A DNA stretch of 64,000 nucleotides from Kitasatospora phosalacinea (GCF_000716545.1 NZ_JNWZ01000001.1:1-64000), one strand, 5' to 3'; counted from the stretch's first letter, positions 29,951 to 38,856 are shown. The notes: generated from the sequence alone by a model not told the origin. A program made the numbers and translations.

Positions 29951-31867
29951 TCAGCCCGCCGAGCCCGAGACGCCCGTGCCCGGCCAGGACTCCTCCAGGC
30001 CGCCGTCCGGGCGGACGGTGTAGCGGGTGGAGGAGACCGCGCCCGTCCGGTCGACCCGCTCCTCGCGGATCAGCGCGCCGTTCTCCACCCGCCACACCGC
30101 GCCCGCCTCCGGGTTGGCGGCCGAGGCCCGGTCCGCGAGCAGGACGGGGGCACCGCCGGTGAAGCCGTACAGCTGCACCAGGTCGACCGGCACCGCGCCC
30201 TCCAGGCGGCGCAGCACCACCAGGGCGGCCTGCGCGTCCCGGTAGCGGGCGGGCAGCACCGCGGCGAGCGAGACCGGCGGCCCGGTCTCGGTGGAGCGCC
30301 CGTCGCGCAGCCGGATCGCCGGGCCGCCCGAAGGGTCGGGGTAGCTCAGGTTGGGCCAGTCGACCTGCGGCGGGGCGCCGAAGGACGGCGCCAGCCCGGT
30401 GTCGCCGTGCCCGGCGGCCTTCGCGCCGTCCACCGACAGCGTCGTCCCGCTGGCCGGCTCGACGGGGGCGGTCACCACCCCGGCGGGCCGCCGGCCCAGG
30501 CCCTGCGCGTCCCGGTTCTCGCAGCCCTGCGCGACGGCGATGGCCAGCGCCACGCCCAGGGTGACGGTCACGAACACCACCAGCCGCTGCCGCAGCAGCC
30601 GCTGCCGGGGCGTCGGCCGCCCGCCCAGGGTGTGCGGGCCGCGCCCGGGCGGGGGAGTGCGGTCCCGGCCGGGCACCGGGGTGCGCTCCCGCCCGGGGGG
30701 CGCGGGGCGCCGCTCCCGGACGGTGTCCCCGTCCCGGGCCGGGCGCCGCACGCCGGGCCCGCCGGGGCGGCCGTCCGCCCGCGCCGCCTCCTGCCGGGGC
30801 ATCGCCGGGGTGGCCACCGCCGGGCGCCCGCCGACCCCCGCCGCACCCTCCGCCTTCACCGCCGGGCGGCCACCGGCCGCCGGACGCCCGCCCGCTGCCG
30901 CGTCCGGCCGCAGGCCCGCCTGGGCGCCGCGCACCGCGCCCGGCCGGGCCGGGGGACGCGCCTGGGCGCCGTGCGCCTCCTCGGCGGGCGCCGCCGGGGC
31001 CCGCGCCTCGTCCACCCGCGCGGCCGCCGCCCGGCCGGACCGCCCGCCGCCGCGTGCCGCCAGCTCGCTCAGCCGCTCGTGCAGCGCCGCCGCCGGCGGC
31101 CGCTCGGAGGGCTCCTTGGCCAGGCAGGCGCCCACCAGCGGCGCCAGCACCGGCGGGATGCCGGTCAGGTCCGGCTCCTCGTGCACCACCCGGTACAGCA
31201 TCACCTCGGACGAGGCGCCCGACCCGAACGGAGACTCCCCGGTCAGCGCGAACGCCAGCGTCGCTCCGAAGGCGAACACGTCGGTGGCGGGCGTGACGGC
31301 CGCGCCGCGCACCTGCTCGGGCGCCAGGAAGCCGGGCGAGCCGACCGCCGTGCCGACGTGGGTGAGCGTGGAGGCGCCGCGCGACCAGGCGATGCCGAAG
31401 TCGATGATCCGCGGGCCCTTGGGGGAGAGCAGGATGTTCGACGGCTTCAGGTCCCGGTGCACCACCCCGGCCTCGTGCACCTTCACCAGCCCGTCGGCCA
31501 GCGCCGAGCCGATCCGCGCCGCGTCCGGCCAGGCCAGCGGCCCCTCCTCGGAGACCTGCTTGTACAGCGAGGGCCCGGGCACGTACGCGGTGGCCAGCCA
31601 GGGCCGGTCCGCCTCGATGTCGGAGCCCACCACCCGGGCCGTGCAGCCGCCGCGGATCCGCGAGGCGGCGGCGATCTCCCGGGCGAACCGGGTGCGGAAC
31701 TCGGCGTCCTCGGCCAGCTCGGCCCGGATCAGCTTCAGCGCGACCCGCTGCCCCCGGCGGTCGGAGCCCAGGTACACCACGCCCATCCCGCCGGCGCCCA
31801 GCCGCCGGTGCAGCCGGTACGGGCCGACGATGCGGGGGTCCTCACGCCTCAGCCGCATCATTGCCAT
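29951..31867 (-). CDS. Membrane-anchored Ser/Thr protein kinase
   Basis: This 638-residue Hanks-type kinase has the glycine loop LGAGGMGVVYLG (residues 23-34), Lys45 in VALKLI, HRDLKPSN (138-144, catalytic Asp139) and DFG (156-158), so it should be active. Residues about 280-425 are Ala/Pro/Arg-rich and probably disordered. One membrane segment (RLVVFVTVTLGVALAIAVAQGC, about 428-448) separates the cytoplasmic kinase from a 190-residue extracellular domain with no PASTA repeats. The extracellular part is predicted to be beta-rich (PARYRDAQAALVVLRRLEGAVPVDLVQLYGF). ATG 31867 or the ATG at 31861 may be used. Its ligand and targets are unknown. Confidence 0.92.
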   Translation of the reverse strand: MAMMRLRREDPRIVGPYRLHRRLGAGGMGVVYLGSDRRGQRVALKLIRAELAEDAEFRTRFAREIAAASRIRGGCTARVVGSDIEADRPWLATAYVPGPSLYKQVSEEGPLAWPDAARIGSALADGLVKVHEAGVVHRDLKPSNILLSPKGPRIIDFGIAWSRGASTLTHVGTAVGSPGFLAPEQVRGAAVTPATDVFAFGATLAFALTGESPFGSGASSEVMLYRVVHEEPDLTGIPPVLAPLVGACLAKEPSERPPAAALHERLSELAARGGGRSGRAAAARVDEARAPAAPAEEAHGAQARPPARPGAVRGAQAGLRPDAAAGGRPAAGGRPAVKAEGAAGVGGRPAVATPAMPRQEAARADGRPGGPGVRRPARDGDTVRERRPAPPGRERTPVPGRDRTPPPGRGPHTLGGRPTPRQRLLRQRLVVFVTVTLGVALAIAVAQGCENRDAQGLGRRPAGVVTAPVEPASGTTLSVDGAKAAGHGDTGLAPSFGAPPQVDWPNLSYPDPSGGPAIRLRDGRSTETGPPVSLAAVLPARYRDAQAALVVLRRLEGAVPVDLVQLYGFTGGAPVLLADRASAANPEAGAVWRVENGALIREERVDRTGAVSSTRYTVRPDGGLEESWPGTGVSGSAG

Positions 31868-32431
31868 CCGCCCGTACCCGTTTCCGTTCCGTCAGCCTGC
31901 GGGGTGAGGCCCCGTCCGATGTGGGGCGCCGTCAGACAACCGTCTCGGGACAGCTTACGGACAGGTAGCGGCCCCGCGTCGACACGCAACACGCGAACCG
32001 CCGGTCGGATTGTCCGATCGGAGCCCGGCCCCGCGCCCGGGACGCCCCACCGCCCGCCCCCGACGGCGGCGATCCGCACCCGAACCGACCCGCCCGTCCC
32101 CGACCCCCCGTCAGGAGCCCGCCCCCGCACCGCCGCCCGCGCCGGCTCCGGCGCCGCTCCGCCCGCCCCCAAGGGACGACCCCCAGGCTGCTTCAGGGGT
32201 ACCGGTACCCCCGTCTCCGCCTCCAGGAGTACGCCGCCGCGCCGCTCCTCATCCCAGCGGAGGCGATCGGAACGGTACGCGGGCATGACGAAGCGGACAG
32301 CCCTCCCGCATACGGTTGTTCACAGCGAGGGCGGGCCCGCTCGTCCCCCGAGAAACCGCCCCCGCGCCAACCCCGTTCCACCCGACCCGACCCCGACCCG
32401 CAGCACCAGCCCGGCAGGAGCCCAGCACACC
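31868..32431. other. 564-bp region between kinase and small membrane protein genes
   Basis: No gene here is convincing. It contains the perfect 16-bp palindrome GGGGTACCGGTACCCC at 32196-32211, which could be an operator or a hairpin. It presumably holds divergent promoters for the kinase and for the small membrane protein. A minus-strand open frame (31858-32286) ends in the kinase start but has poor codon bias. Confidence 0.45.
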
Positions 32432-32608
32432 ATGGCACCGCTCAGCAGAGCCCTTCGCCGCCGCCACCTCCCCGCCACGGAGACCCGGCACCCGGTCGTC
32501 GCGCTCGCCATCGTCCTGCCCTGCGCCGTCCTGCTGCTGGCCCTGTTCGGGGCGTGGGACCAACTGGCGACCCAGACCAAAGCGGTCGCCGACCTGATCG
32601 GGCGCTGA
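32432..32608 (+). CDS. Small single-pass membrane protein
   Basis: This 58-residue protein has a basic N-terminus (SRALRRRHLPATETRH) and one hydrophobic helix VVALAIVLPCAVLLLALFGAW (about 22-42), then a short hydrophilic tail. ATG 32432 has GGCAGGAG upstream at 12 bp. A longer start at 32285 is open but would add low-complexity Pro/Arg sequence. Function unknown. Confidence 0.5.
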   Translation: MAPLSRALRRRHLPATETRHPVVALAIVLPCAVLLLALFGAWDQLATQTKAVADLIGR

Positions 32609-32780
32609 CCCCCTCATGGGGTAGGGGTCATCGCCGGCCGGAGCCGCCCTCACCGTCGTGGACGGACAGCGTGAGTGGCACAGGCTGCAGCTCCGGCCCA
32701 CCGGATGGCCGGGAACGACACGTCGGTGAGGGCGTGCCGTTCCCGGCCACCACCGTTTCCCGAGCCGCGCGGAAACGCCG

Positions 32781-32827
32781 CGACCGGACGACACCACGAC
32801 CGGACAACGCCACGGCCGGACAGCACC
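32781..32827. repeat. Three imperfect 16-bp tandem repeats
   Basis: Units at 32781-32796, 32797-32812 and 32813-32827 share the core CG(A/G)CCGGACRAC. They lie between the small membrane protein gene and the terminator of the tRNA operon. No function is apparent. Confidence 0.6.
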
Positions 32828-32842
32828 GCCCTCGGAAACGCC

Positions 32843-32875
32843 GAGAGCCGCAGTCCGGATCGGACTGCGGCTCTC
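32843..32875 (-). terminator. Terminator of the minus-strand tRNA operon
   Basis: A perfect 15-bp stem (32843-32857 with 32861-32875) with a 3-nt loop lies 9 bp beyond the last tRNA-Val. On the minus strand it is followed by GGCGTTTCC. Confidence 0.85.
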
Positions 32876-32883
32876 AACAGTGG

Positions 32884-32955
<72 letters not shown>

Positions 32956-32991
32956 GGGTGCGCCAGGAATCCCGCAGGTGGGAAGCCTGAG

Positions 32992-33063
<72 letters not shown>

Positions 33064-33097
33064 GGGTCGATCCGAAGGACCGGGATCCGAAGACCAG

Positions 33098-33169
<72 letters not shown>

Positions 33170-33208
33170 GGGGAGGACCTCCGGTCGAAACCGGAAGGAA
33201 CCTCTTGG

Positions 33209-33279
33209 AGGTGGAGACGGGATTTGAACCCGTGTACACGGCTTTGCAGGCCGTTGCCTCGCCTCTCGGCCACTCCACC
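33209..33279 (-). tRNA. tRNA-Cys(GCA)
   Basis: A 71-nt cloverleaf: acceptor stem GGTGGAG/CTCCACC with discriminator T, anticodon stem ACGGC/GCCGT with loop CTGCAAA (anticodon GCA), T-loop GGTTCAAATCC. The U discriminator is the expected CysRS identity element. Confidence 0.97.
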
Positions 33280-33326
33280 AGGCAACTTCTGAACTCCTGG
33301 AGAACGATCTTACCCGTTCCCCATCG

Positions 33327-33399
33327 AGCGGACGACGAGATTCGAACTCGCGACCCTCACCTTGGCAAGGTGATGCTCTACCAACTGAGCCACGTCCGC
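33327..33399 (-). tRNA. tRNA-Gly(GCC)
   Basis: A 73-nt cloverleaf: acceptor stem GCGGACG/CGTCCGC with discriminator T, anticodon loop TTGCCAA (anticodon GCC), T-loop AGTTCGAATCT. It is the first gene of the Gly-Cys-Val-Val-Val operon. Confidence 0.97.
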
Positions 33400-33455
33400 C
33401 TGTCTGCCCGGCCCGCCCCCGGTTTCCCCGGCTGCGCTCCCTGGCGACGTGTTGA

Positions 33456-33485
33456 ACTCTAGCGGATCCCCGGCCCAGCTGAAAA
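33456..33485 (-). promoter_or_regulatory. Promoter of the Gly-Cys-Val-Val-Val tRNA operon
   Basis: On the minus strand TTTTCA (33485-33480) and TAGAGT (33461-33456) are separated by 18 bp, a good housekeeping-sigma match. They sit about 57 bp before tRNA-Gly. The same TAGAGT -10 precedes the tRNA-Val(CAC) at 39114. Confidence 0.55.
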
Positions 33486-33682
33486 ATCCGTTCCCGCAGC
33501 GTGGCGCGGGGGTGACCGTCGCGCACCGAACCGCCCCGCCCGCTCCGGACGTTCCGACACGCCCCCGACCTAGACTTTCCGGTACCGGGGCGATCCCCCG
33601 GGGCCCGCCCCGCGCCCGTGCGCAACCGGCACCCGACCCGGCACCGGCAGCGGGCAGCACCGAACATCCGCGCAGGAGAACC

Positions 33683-34765
33683 GTGTCCGGCCGCACCCCG
33701 CCGCTCAGCCCCCACCAGCCGATGGCCCGCTTCGCCGGCCGCCTCGCCACCGGGCTGCGCGAAGTCACCCACGACCCGGCCGCCCTCGAACGCGGCGGAC
33801 TCTGGGCCGTCGCCCACGACTTCGAAGGCCGCCTCACCTGCGCCCGCTTCGCCGACGTCCGCCCCGACCCGGCCCCGCCCGCCACCGACCGCTGGCACGG
33901 CCCCGCCCCCGCCTCCTGGCACAGCTCCCTCGACGCCGACGCCTACCGCGCCGGAGTCCGCCGCATCCGCGAGCACATCGCCGCCGGCGAGGTCTACCAG
34001 GCCAACCTCTGCCGCGTGCTGAGCGCACCCCTGCCCGACCCCGACCGCACCGACGTCGACGCCCTCACCGGCCTGCTCGCCGCCCACAACCCCGCCCCGT
34101 ACGCGGGGACGATCCGCCTCCCCGAGCACGGCGTCGAGATCGCCACCGCCTCCCCCGAGCTCTACCTCTCCCGCCGCGGCCGCACCGTCCGCTCCGGCCC
34201 GATCAAGGGCACCGGCCGCACCGAGCACGACCTGCTCGACAAGGACCACGCCGAGAACGTGATGATCGTCGACCTGGTCCGCAACGACCTCGGCCGGGTC
34301 TGCGGGACCGGCACCGTCACCGTCCCCGACCTGTGCGCCGTCGAGAAGCACCCCGGCCTGGTGCACCTCGTCTCCACCGTCGAAGGCACCCTGCGCCCCG
34401 GAGCCGGCTGGGCCGACCTGTTCGCCGCCACCTTCCCGCCCGGATCCGTCACTGGCGCCCCCAAGAGCAGCGCCCTGCGCATCATCCGCGCCCTCGAAAC
34501 CGCCCCCCGCGGCCCCTACTGCGGCGCCGTCGGCTGGGTCGACGCCGACCGCGGCGAAGCCGAACTCGCCGTCGGCATCCGCACCTTCTGGATCGAACGC
34601 CCCACCACCGGCGCCCCCGTCCTGAAATTCGGCACCGGCGCCGGAATCACCTGGGACTCCGACCCCGACCGCGAGTGGCGGGAAACCGAGCTCAAAGCCG
34701 CCCGACTGGTGGCGATAGCCTCCACCGGCACCCCCGAAACACCCGAAGGAGCACCCCGCCGATGA
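33683..34765 (+). CDS. pabB: Aminodeoxychorismate synthase component I
   Basis: This 360-residue chorismate-binding protein converts chorismate to 4-amino-4-deoxychorismate in folate synthesis. The conserved C-terminal core has IAAGEVYQANLCRVL, IKGTGRTEHDLLDKDHAENVMIVDLVRNDLGRVC, VHLVSTVEGTL and FPPGSVTGAPKSSAL. It is short relative to TrpE, as usual for actinobacterial PabB. The glutamine-amidotransferase subunit (pabA) is not nearby. GTG 33683 has GCAGGAGAA just upstream; ATG 33722 is an alternative. Its stop overlaps the pabC start (ATGA). The preceding 283 bp hold only the divergent tRNA promoter. Confidence 0.92.
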   Translation: MSGRTPPLSPHQPMARFAGRLATGLREVTHDPAALERGGLWAVAHDFEGRLTCARFADVRPDPAPPATDRWHGPAPASWHSSLDADAYRAGVRRIREHIAAGEVYQANLCRVLSAPLPDPDRTDVDALTGLLAAHNPAPYAGTIRLPEHGVEIATASPELYLSRRGRTVRSGPIKGTGRTEHDLLDKDHAENVMIVDLVRNDLGRVCGTGTVTVPDLCAVEKHPGLVHLVSTVEGTLRPGAGWADLFAATFPPGSVTGAPKSSALRIIRALETAPRGPYCGAVGWVDADRGEAELAVGIRTFWIERPTTGAPVLKFGTGAGITWDSDPDREWRETELKAARLVAIASTGTPETPEGAPRR

Positions 34766-35580
34766 TCTGGGTCAACGGAACACTCACCGCCGAGGACGAC
34801 GCCGCACTCTCCGTCCTCGACCACGGACTCACCGTCGGCGACGGCGTCTTCGAAACGGTCAAGACCGAGAACGGCGAACCCTTCGCCCTCACCCGGCACC
34901 TCGACCGCCTCACCCGCTCCGCCCGCGGCCTCGGCCTCCCCGACCCCGACCACGACGAGGTCCGCGAGGCCTGCGCCGCCGTCCTCGCCGCCAAACCGCT
35001 GCCGCTCGGCCGCCTGCGCATCACCTACACCGGCGGCACCTCCCCGCTCGGCTCCGAACGCGGCACCGCCGGCCCCAGCCTGATCGCGGCCCTCGGCAGC
35101 GCCGCCCCCCGCCCCGAGACCACCTCCGTCGTCACCGTCCCCTGGCGCCGCAACGAACACTCCGCCGTCACCGGCCTCAAGACCACCTCCTACGCCGAGA
35201 ACGTCATCGCCCTCGCCGCCGCCCACCGCGCCGGCGCCAGCGAAGCCCTCCTCGCCAACACCGCGGGACGGCTCTGCGAGGGCACCGGCTCCAACGTCTT
35301 CCTCGTCCTCGGCGGCCGCCTCCTCACCCCCGCCCTCGCCTCCGGCTGCCTGGCGGGCATCACCCGCCGGCTCGTCCTCGACTGGACCGGCGCCGAAGAG
35401 ACCGACCTCCCCCTCGAAGCCCTCACCGAAGTCGAAGAGGTCTTCCTCACCTCCACCCTCCGCGACGTGCAGGCCGTCACCCGGATCGACGACCGCGAGC
35501 TGCCCGGCGTGGGCCCGGTGACGCGCAAGGCGATGGAGGTCTTCGCGGAGCGGGCGGCGCAGGACCGCGACCCGGTCTGA
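34762..35580 (+). CDS. pabC: Aminodeoxychorismate lyase
   Basis: This 272-residue fold-IV PLP enzyme removes pyruvate from aminodeoxychorismate to give 4-aminobenzoate. The N-terminus MIWVNGTL and DHGLTVGDGVFET are typical. Lys140 in LKTTSYAENVIALAAA binds PLP, and CEGTGSNVFLV and FLTSTLRDVQAVTRID complete the fold. Fold-IV lyases and branched-chain aminotransferases look alike, but pairing with pabB settles the role. The start overlaps the pabB stop. Confidence 0.93.
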   Translation: MIWVNGTLTAEDDAALSVLDHGLTVGDGVFETVKTENGEPFALTRHLDRLTRSARGLGLPDPDHDEVREACAAVLAAKPLPLGRLRITYTGGTSPLGSERGTAGPSLIAALGSAAPRPETTSVVTVPWRRNEHSAVTGLKTTSYAENVIALAAAHRAGASEALLANTAGRLCEGTGSNVFLVLGGRLLTPALASGCLAGITRRLVLDWTGAEETDLPLEALTEVEEVFLTSTLRDVQAVTRIDDRELPGVGPVTRKAMEVFAERAAQDRDPV

Positions 35581-35644
35581 GGAGGGGAACCGGCTGCGCC
35601 GGGGCGGGGATAGAAGAGGGTCCGGGGCGGGAAAGGGAGACGGC

Positions 35645-36490
35645 ATGACCACCACGTTGCGGCCCGACGGGCCCGAGGAGGCGGGCGTCGGCGGCGGACG
35701 GACGCGGCGCTGGCACATCATGGTGAACGGGCGCCGGGTCGGGGGGCTGCGGACCAACGGGTGGGGCCGCAGCGGTCAGTACCCCGGGGAGATCTGCGAG
35801 CTGGAGGTGGCCGAGCCGGACCGCCTGCGCGGCCGCGCCACCGTCGCGGTGCTGGCCGCCGAGGAAGTGCTCCGCCACTGGGGGTGCGCCCGCGCCCAGG
35901 TCACCGTCCCGGTCGAGGCCCCCGTCGCGCTCCGCCTCGCGCGGACCCTCGGCTACACCGAGCAGATGCGCAACCTCGGCAAGCGCCTCGACCAAGTCCC
36001 GCCCCAGCCGGGCGGATCCACGGACCGGCCGATCACCCCCGAGGAGTACCCGGCCTGGCAGCGCGCCGCCGTCGCCCGGTACCGCGGGGAGCTGATCGGC
36101 GCCGGCCTCGGCCCCGACGAGGCCACCGCCCGGGCCGAGAACGACCACCGCCGGGCCCTCCCCGTCGGCCTCTCCACCGCCGGCACCGTGCTGCGCCACC
36201 TGCTGGACGCCGACGGCCACGTCCTCGGCACGATCTGGGTCACCCTCCACCAGGGCCGGCTGCCCGACGGCAGCCCGCTCGCCTGGGTGATGCTGGTCGA
36301 GGTCGCCCCCGAGCACCGCGGCCGGGGCCACGGCCGCACCCTGATGCGCATCGCCGAGCGCGAGTGCCTGCGGACCGGCGTCCGCGACCTCGGCCTGAAC
36401 GTGTTCCGCGACAACGGGGTGGCGATCGGCCTGTACGAGTCGCTCGGCTACCGGACCACCCGGTACGTGCTCAGCAAACCCCTGCTCTGA
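35645..36490 (+). CDS. Double-GNAT-domain acetyltransferase
   Basis: This 281-residue protein contains two GNAT-like halves. The first (about 20-120) has ELEVAEPDRLRGRATVAVLAAEEVLRHWGC and TLGYTEQ but a degenerate acetyl-CoA loop. The second (about 130-281) has the full motif VMLVEVAPEHRGRGHGRTLMRIAERE and NVFRDNGVAIGLYESLGYRTT. Only the second is likely catalytic. Substrate unknown. ATG 35645 follows GGGAGACGG; it lies 64 bp after pabC and may be read through from it. Confidence 0.85.
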   Translation: MTTTLRPDGPEEAGVGGGRTRRWHIMVNGRRVGGLRTNGWGRSGQYPGEICELEVAEPDRLRGRATVAVLAAEEVLRHWGCARAQVTVPVEAPVALRLARTLGYTEQMRNLGKRLDQVPPQPGGSTDRPITPEEYPAWQRAAVARYRGELIGAGLGPDEATARAENDHRRALPVGLSTAGTVLRHLLDADGHVLGTIWVTLHQGRLPDGSPLAWVMLVEVAPEHRGRGHGRTLMRIAERECLRTGVRDLGLNVFRDNGVAIGLYESLGYRTTRYVLSKPLL

Positions 36491-36514
36491 CCCCCGGGGA
36501 GGGCCCGGCGGGCC

Positions 36515-37012
36515 TCAGCCGTTCAGCAGCTCCACGATCCGCTCCCGCAGGCCCTCCTGCGACTGCCCGCCGTCCAACCGCTTCCCGGCCACCACGTACG
36601 TCGGCGTGCCCTGGACCCCGATCGCCCGCCCCTCGGCCACGTCCGCGTCGACCCAGAGCATGTGCCGCCCGTCGACCAGCGCGGTGTCCACCTCGTCCGG
36701 GTCGACGCCCACCGCGGCGGCGATCTCCACCAGCACCGGCGCCCCGCCCCGCTCGACGTCAGCCAGCCGCTCCAGCACCGCCTCCGCGAACTCCCAGCCG
36801 CGCCCCTGCTCGAACGCCTCCGCCGCCGCCTCGGCCGCCGGGTACGCGTACTTGTGCTTCTCCAGCGGGAAGTGCCGCAGCTCGACGGTCAGCGCGTCGC
36901 CGAACCGCTCCCGCAGCGCCCGGACGTCGTCCAGCGCGGTACGGCAGTCGGGGCACAGCAGGTCGCACCAGAACTCGACGCGGGGCAGGGAGGACGGGGA
37001 GGAATCGCTCAT
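36515..37012 (-). CDS. DsbA/FrnE-like thioredoxin-fold protein
   Basis: This 165-residue protein begins VEFWCDLLCPDCRTALDDVRALRERFG, with a Cys20-Pro-Asp-Cys23 redox motif followed by the helical DsbA insertion. The cis-Pro loop GVQGTPTYVVAGKRLDGGQS is near the C-terminus. No signal peptide is visible, so it is probably a cytoplasmic thiol oxidoreductase. ATG 37012 fits the conserved start. It is convergent with the GNAT gene at 35645. Confidence 0.87.
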   Translation of the reverse strand: MSDSSPSSLPRVEFWCDLLCPDCRTALDDVRALRERFGDALTVELRHFPLEKHKYAYPAAEAAAEAFEQGRGWEFAEAVLERLADVERGGAPVLVEIAAAVGVDPDEVDTALVDGRHMLWVDADVAEGRAIGVQGTPTYVVAGKRLDGGQSQEGLRERIVELLNG

Positions 37013-37055
37013 GCCCCAAGTCTCCCAGGCCGGGAGCGCCCCGCCGAACGCCGGC

Positions 37056-37637
37056 TCAGCGGCCCGGGGCCGGTACCGCCTCCGCCTCCGCCGAGCGCTG
37101 CCTGGCCCGGTACGCGGCCACATGCAGCCGGTTGCCGCAGGTGCGACTGTCGCAGTAGCGGCGCGAACGGTTGCGGGACAGGTCGACGAACACCCGGGCG
37201 CAGCCCGGCGCCCCGCAGCGGCGCAGCCGCTCCAGCTCGCCCGCCATCACGATGAACGCCAGCGCCATGCCCAGCTCGGCGGCCAGGTGCCGGCCGACCG
37301 CGGCGTGCGGGGCGAAGTAGTGGATGTGCCAGCCGTGGTGGTCGTGGTTGGTCAGCCGGGGCGTGGTGCCGGCCGCCGCCACCAGCGCGTTCACCAGCTC
37401 CGCAGCCCGCTCGACCGACCCGGCCGAGAACACCTCGCGCAGCCGGGTGCGCAGCTCGTGCACGGCGGCCAGGTCCGCCGGACCGAGCGAGTCGATCTCG
37501 CTGATCTCCTGCCGGACCACGAACGCGCTCAGCGCCGCCACGTCGGGCAGCAGCTCGCTGCCGCACGCCTCCGGCGCCGTGTTCAGCAGCTCCACCAGGA
37601 TGCTCAGCGCGCACTCGGTGTCATGGGTGATCAGCAC
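37056..37637 (-). CDS. CGNR zinc-finger / ABATE-domain regulator
   Basis: This 193-residue protein has an N-terminal ABATE-type helical domain (about 1-130) and a C-terminal CGNR zinc finger, RRCGAPGCARVFVDLSRNRSRRYCDSRTCGNRLHVAAYRAR, with four Cys ligands. Such proteins are thought to be transcription regulators sensing stress or small molecules. GTG 37637 has AGGAG at 7 bp and matches the usual LITHDTECAL start; an ATG 15 bp upstream is open but less well placed. Confidence 0.87.
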   Translation of the reverse strand: MLITHDTECALSILVELLNTAPEACGSELLPDVAALSAFVVRQEISEIDSLGPADLAAVHELRTRLREVFSAGSVERAAELVNALVAAAGTTPRLTNHDHHGWHIHYFAPHAAVGRHLAAELGMALAFIVMAGELERLRRCGAPGCARVFVDLSRNRSRRYCDSRTCGNRLHVAAYRARQRSAEAEAVPAPGR

Positions 37638-37750
37638 GTGGGGACTCCTCACGCGGCGCCGGCCCGGGGACCGTCGCGTCGGTCATCGGGCGCCGACTCT
37701 ACCGGCCCCGGCCCGAACCGGGACCAGTGCGCGGACCGGGACGCGACTGA

Positions 37751-37790
37751 GCCCCGGGTGTCCACTCCGGTGGGAGCGGGCACCCGGGGC
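37751..37790 (-). terminator. Terminator downstream of ssgB
   Basis: A 10-bp perfect stem (37751-37760 with 37781-37790) with an inner partly paired loop lies about 110 bp past the ssgB stop. A shorter hairpin, 37865-37871 with 37880-37886, is directly behind the gene. Together they separate ssgB from the CGNR gene. The rest of this 265-bp gap shows no gene. Confidence 0.5.
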
Positions 37791-37902
37791 CTGACCCCGA
37801 GGCCGCCGTGGCGGCTGCGAGCTGCGACCGTGCCCCCGAGTAGGACGGTGCGCATCGAGGCGTTCCCGCCGCCGCGCGACGGCGGGCGTACTCGTACGGG
37901 GT

Positions 37903-38316
37903 TCAGTTCTCGGCGAGGATGTGGGACAGCTCCCGGTCGAGGTCGAAGTGGCGGTGTTCGGTACCGGGTGGCACCGCGGCGTCCGTCCGCTTGAGGAAGG
38001 ACTCAAGCGCCCGGGCCGGGGCTTCCAGCAGGGCCTCTCCTTCCGGAGAGCTCAGGGCGATGCAAACCACGCCTTGACCGTGGCTGCGGGACGGCCACAC
38101 CCGGACGTCGCCGGTACCGGTCGGTCGGTGCAGCCCCTCCGCGAGGAGGTCGCGGGCGAACACCCACTCCACGGTCTCGTCGGCTCCGGTGTGGAACGTC
38201 GCATGCACGGCATAGGGGTCGGCAGTGTCGTAGCGCAGGCCCGCGGGGACGGGCAGTGACGACTCGCTGGACACGATGAGGCGCAGGTGCAGCTCGCAGC
38301 TGACCGTGGTGTTCAT
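37903..38316 (-). CDS. ssgB: Sporulation and cell-division protein SsgB
   Basis: This 137-residue SsgA-like protein carries the sequence typical of SsgB: MNTTVSCELHLRLIVSSE, then DPYAVHATFHTGADETVEWVFARDLL and GDVRVWPSRSHGQGVVCIALSSPEGEALLEAP. In Streptomyces, SsgA places SsgB at future septum sites, and SsgB recruits FtsZ to begin sporulation-specific division. Its presence marks the host as a sporulating Streptomycete. ATG 38316 has only a weak ribosome binding site. The C-terminus DLDRELSHILAEN is intact. Confidence 0.97.
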   Translation of the reverse strand: MNTTVSCELHLRLIVSSESSLPVPAGLRYDTADPYAVHATFHTGADETVEWVFARDLLAEGLHRPTGTGDVRVWPSRSHGQGVVCIALSSPEGEALLEAPARALESFLKRTDAAVPPGTEHRHFDLDRELSHILAEN

Positions 38317-38374
38317 AAGCGCCAGGGCCTTTCGCTCAGTGTGCGCTCGGGGAATCGCACGTCGGCGAACGGAC

Positions 38375-38401
38375 CATCCCACCTGAAAGCCCGGTGTAAA
38401 C
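38375..38401 (-). promoter_or_regulatory. Candidate sigma-H-type promoter of ssgB
   Basis: On the minus strand GTTTAC (38401-38396) and GGGATG (38380-38375) are 15 bp apart, resembling the stress-sigma pattern GTTT-N14-16-GGGTAT. ssgB of S. coelicolor is a known sigma-H target, so the position about 60 bp before the ATG makes sense. The -10 has mismatches. Confidence 0.35.
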
Positions 38402-38810
38402 CCGTCTGTCCCGATTCCGGCGCGAGTCGTACCCCTTCCGGCGCATTGCGGAATCCCCCGGCGGCTCCGGCGGCCCGGACGGCGGGCCGGTAACGGCAGG
38501 GCATTACCGGCGGTCGCACCGGGACGGGCCGAGGCGGACTGGAGGAACCCACGAACCTGGCCCGGCCGGCGCCCCGGCCGGGCCCCGGCGCCTCCGGCCC
38601 GGCGAGCGGCCCGGCCGGAGCCGTCACCCGCCGTGTCCGGCGCGGGCCGTCGGCCTGGGGCGCCGACCTGAGCCGCTGGTCGGAGCCGCTGCCGGGGCGG
38701 CCGCCGGGCCGGCCCCGGATCGGTGGCGGCCCGGCCCCGGTCGTCGCCGGGTCGTCGTCGAGTCGTCGTCGGAGAGGAGCGTCCGGGCGGCGGGCCCGGC
38801 GGCGGCGGGG
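38402..38810. other. Gene-free region between ssgB and tRNA-Val
   Basis: About 400 bp without a supported gene. Around 38540-38800 the sequence is a G/C-rich patchwork of short CGGCCCGG-like repeats. Open frames crossing it are Arg/Pro/Ala-rich with no domain. Confidence 0.5.
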
Positions 38811-38843
38811 TTGTTCGGAGCACCCGCGCGGATGGGGTAATGT
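38811..38843 (+). promoter_or_regulatory. Candidate promoter of tRNA-Val(CAC) copy 1
   Basis: TTGTTCGGA (38811-38819) and TAATGT (38838-38843) give an 18-bp spacer if TTCGGA is taken as -35. The -10 ends 13 bp before the tRNA. Confidence 0.4.
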
Positions 38844-38856
38844 TTTCCCTGCACCC

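Noticed and set aside
31858..32286. Minus-strand open frame of 142 codons whose stop overlaps the kinase start
   Set aside because: The overlap hints at coupling, but third-position bias is mixed, most of the product is Gly/Arg/Pro low complexity and no domain is visible. The perfect palindrome at 32196-32211 also falls inside it.
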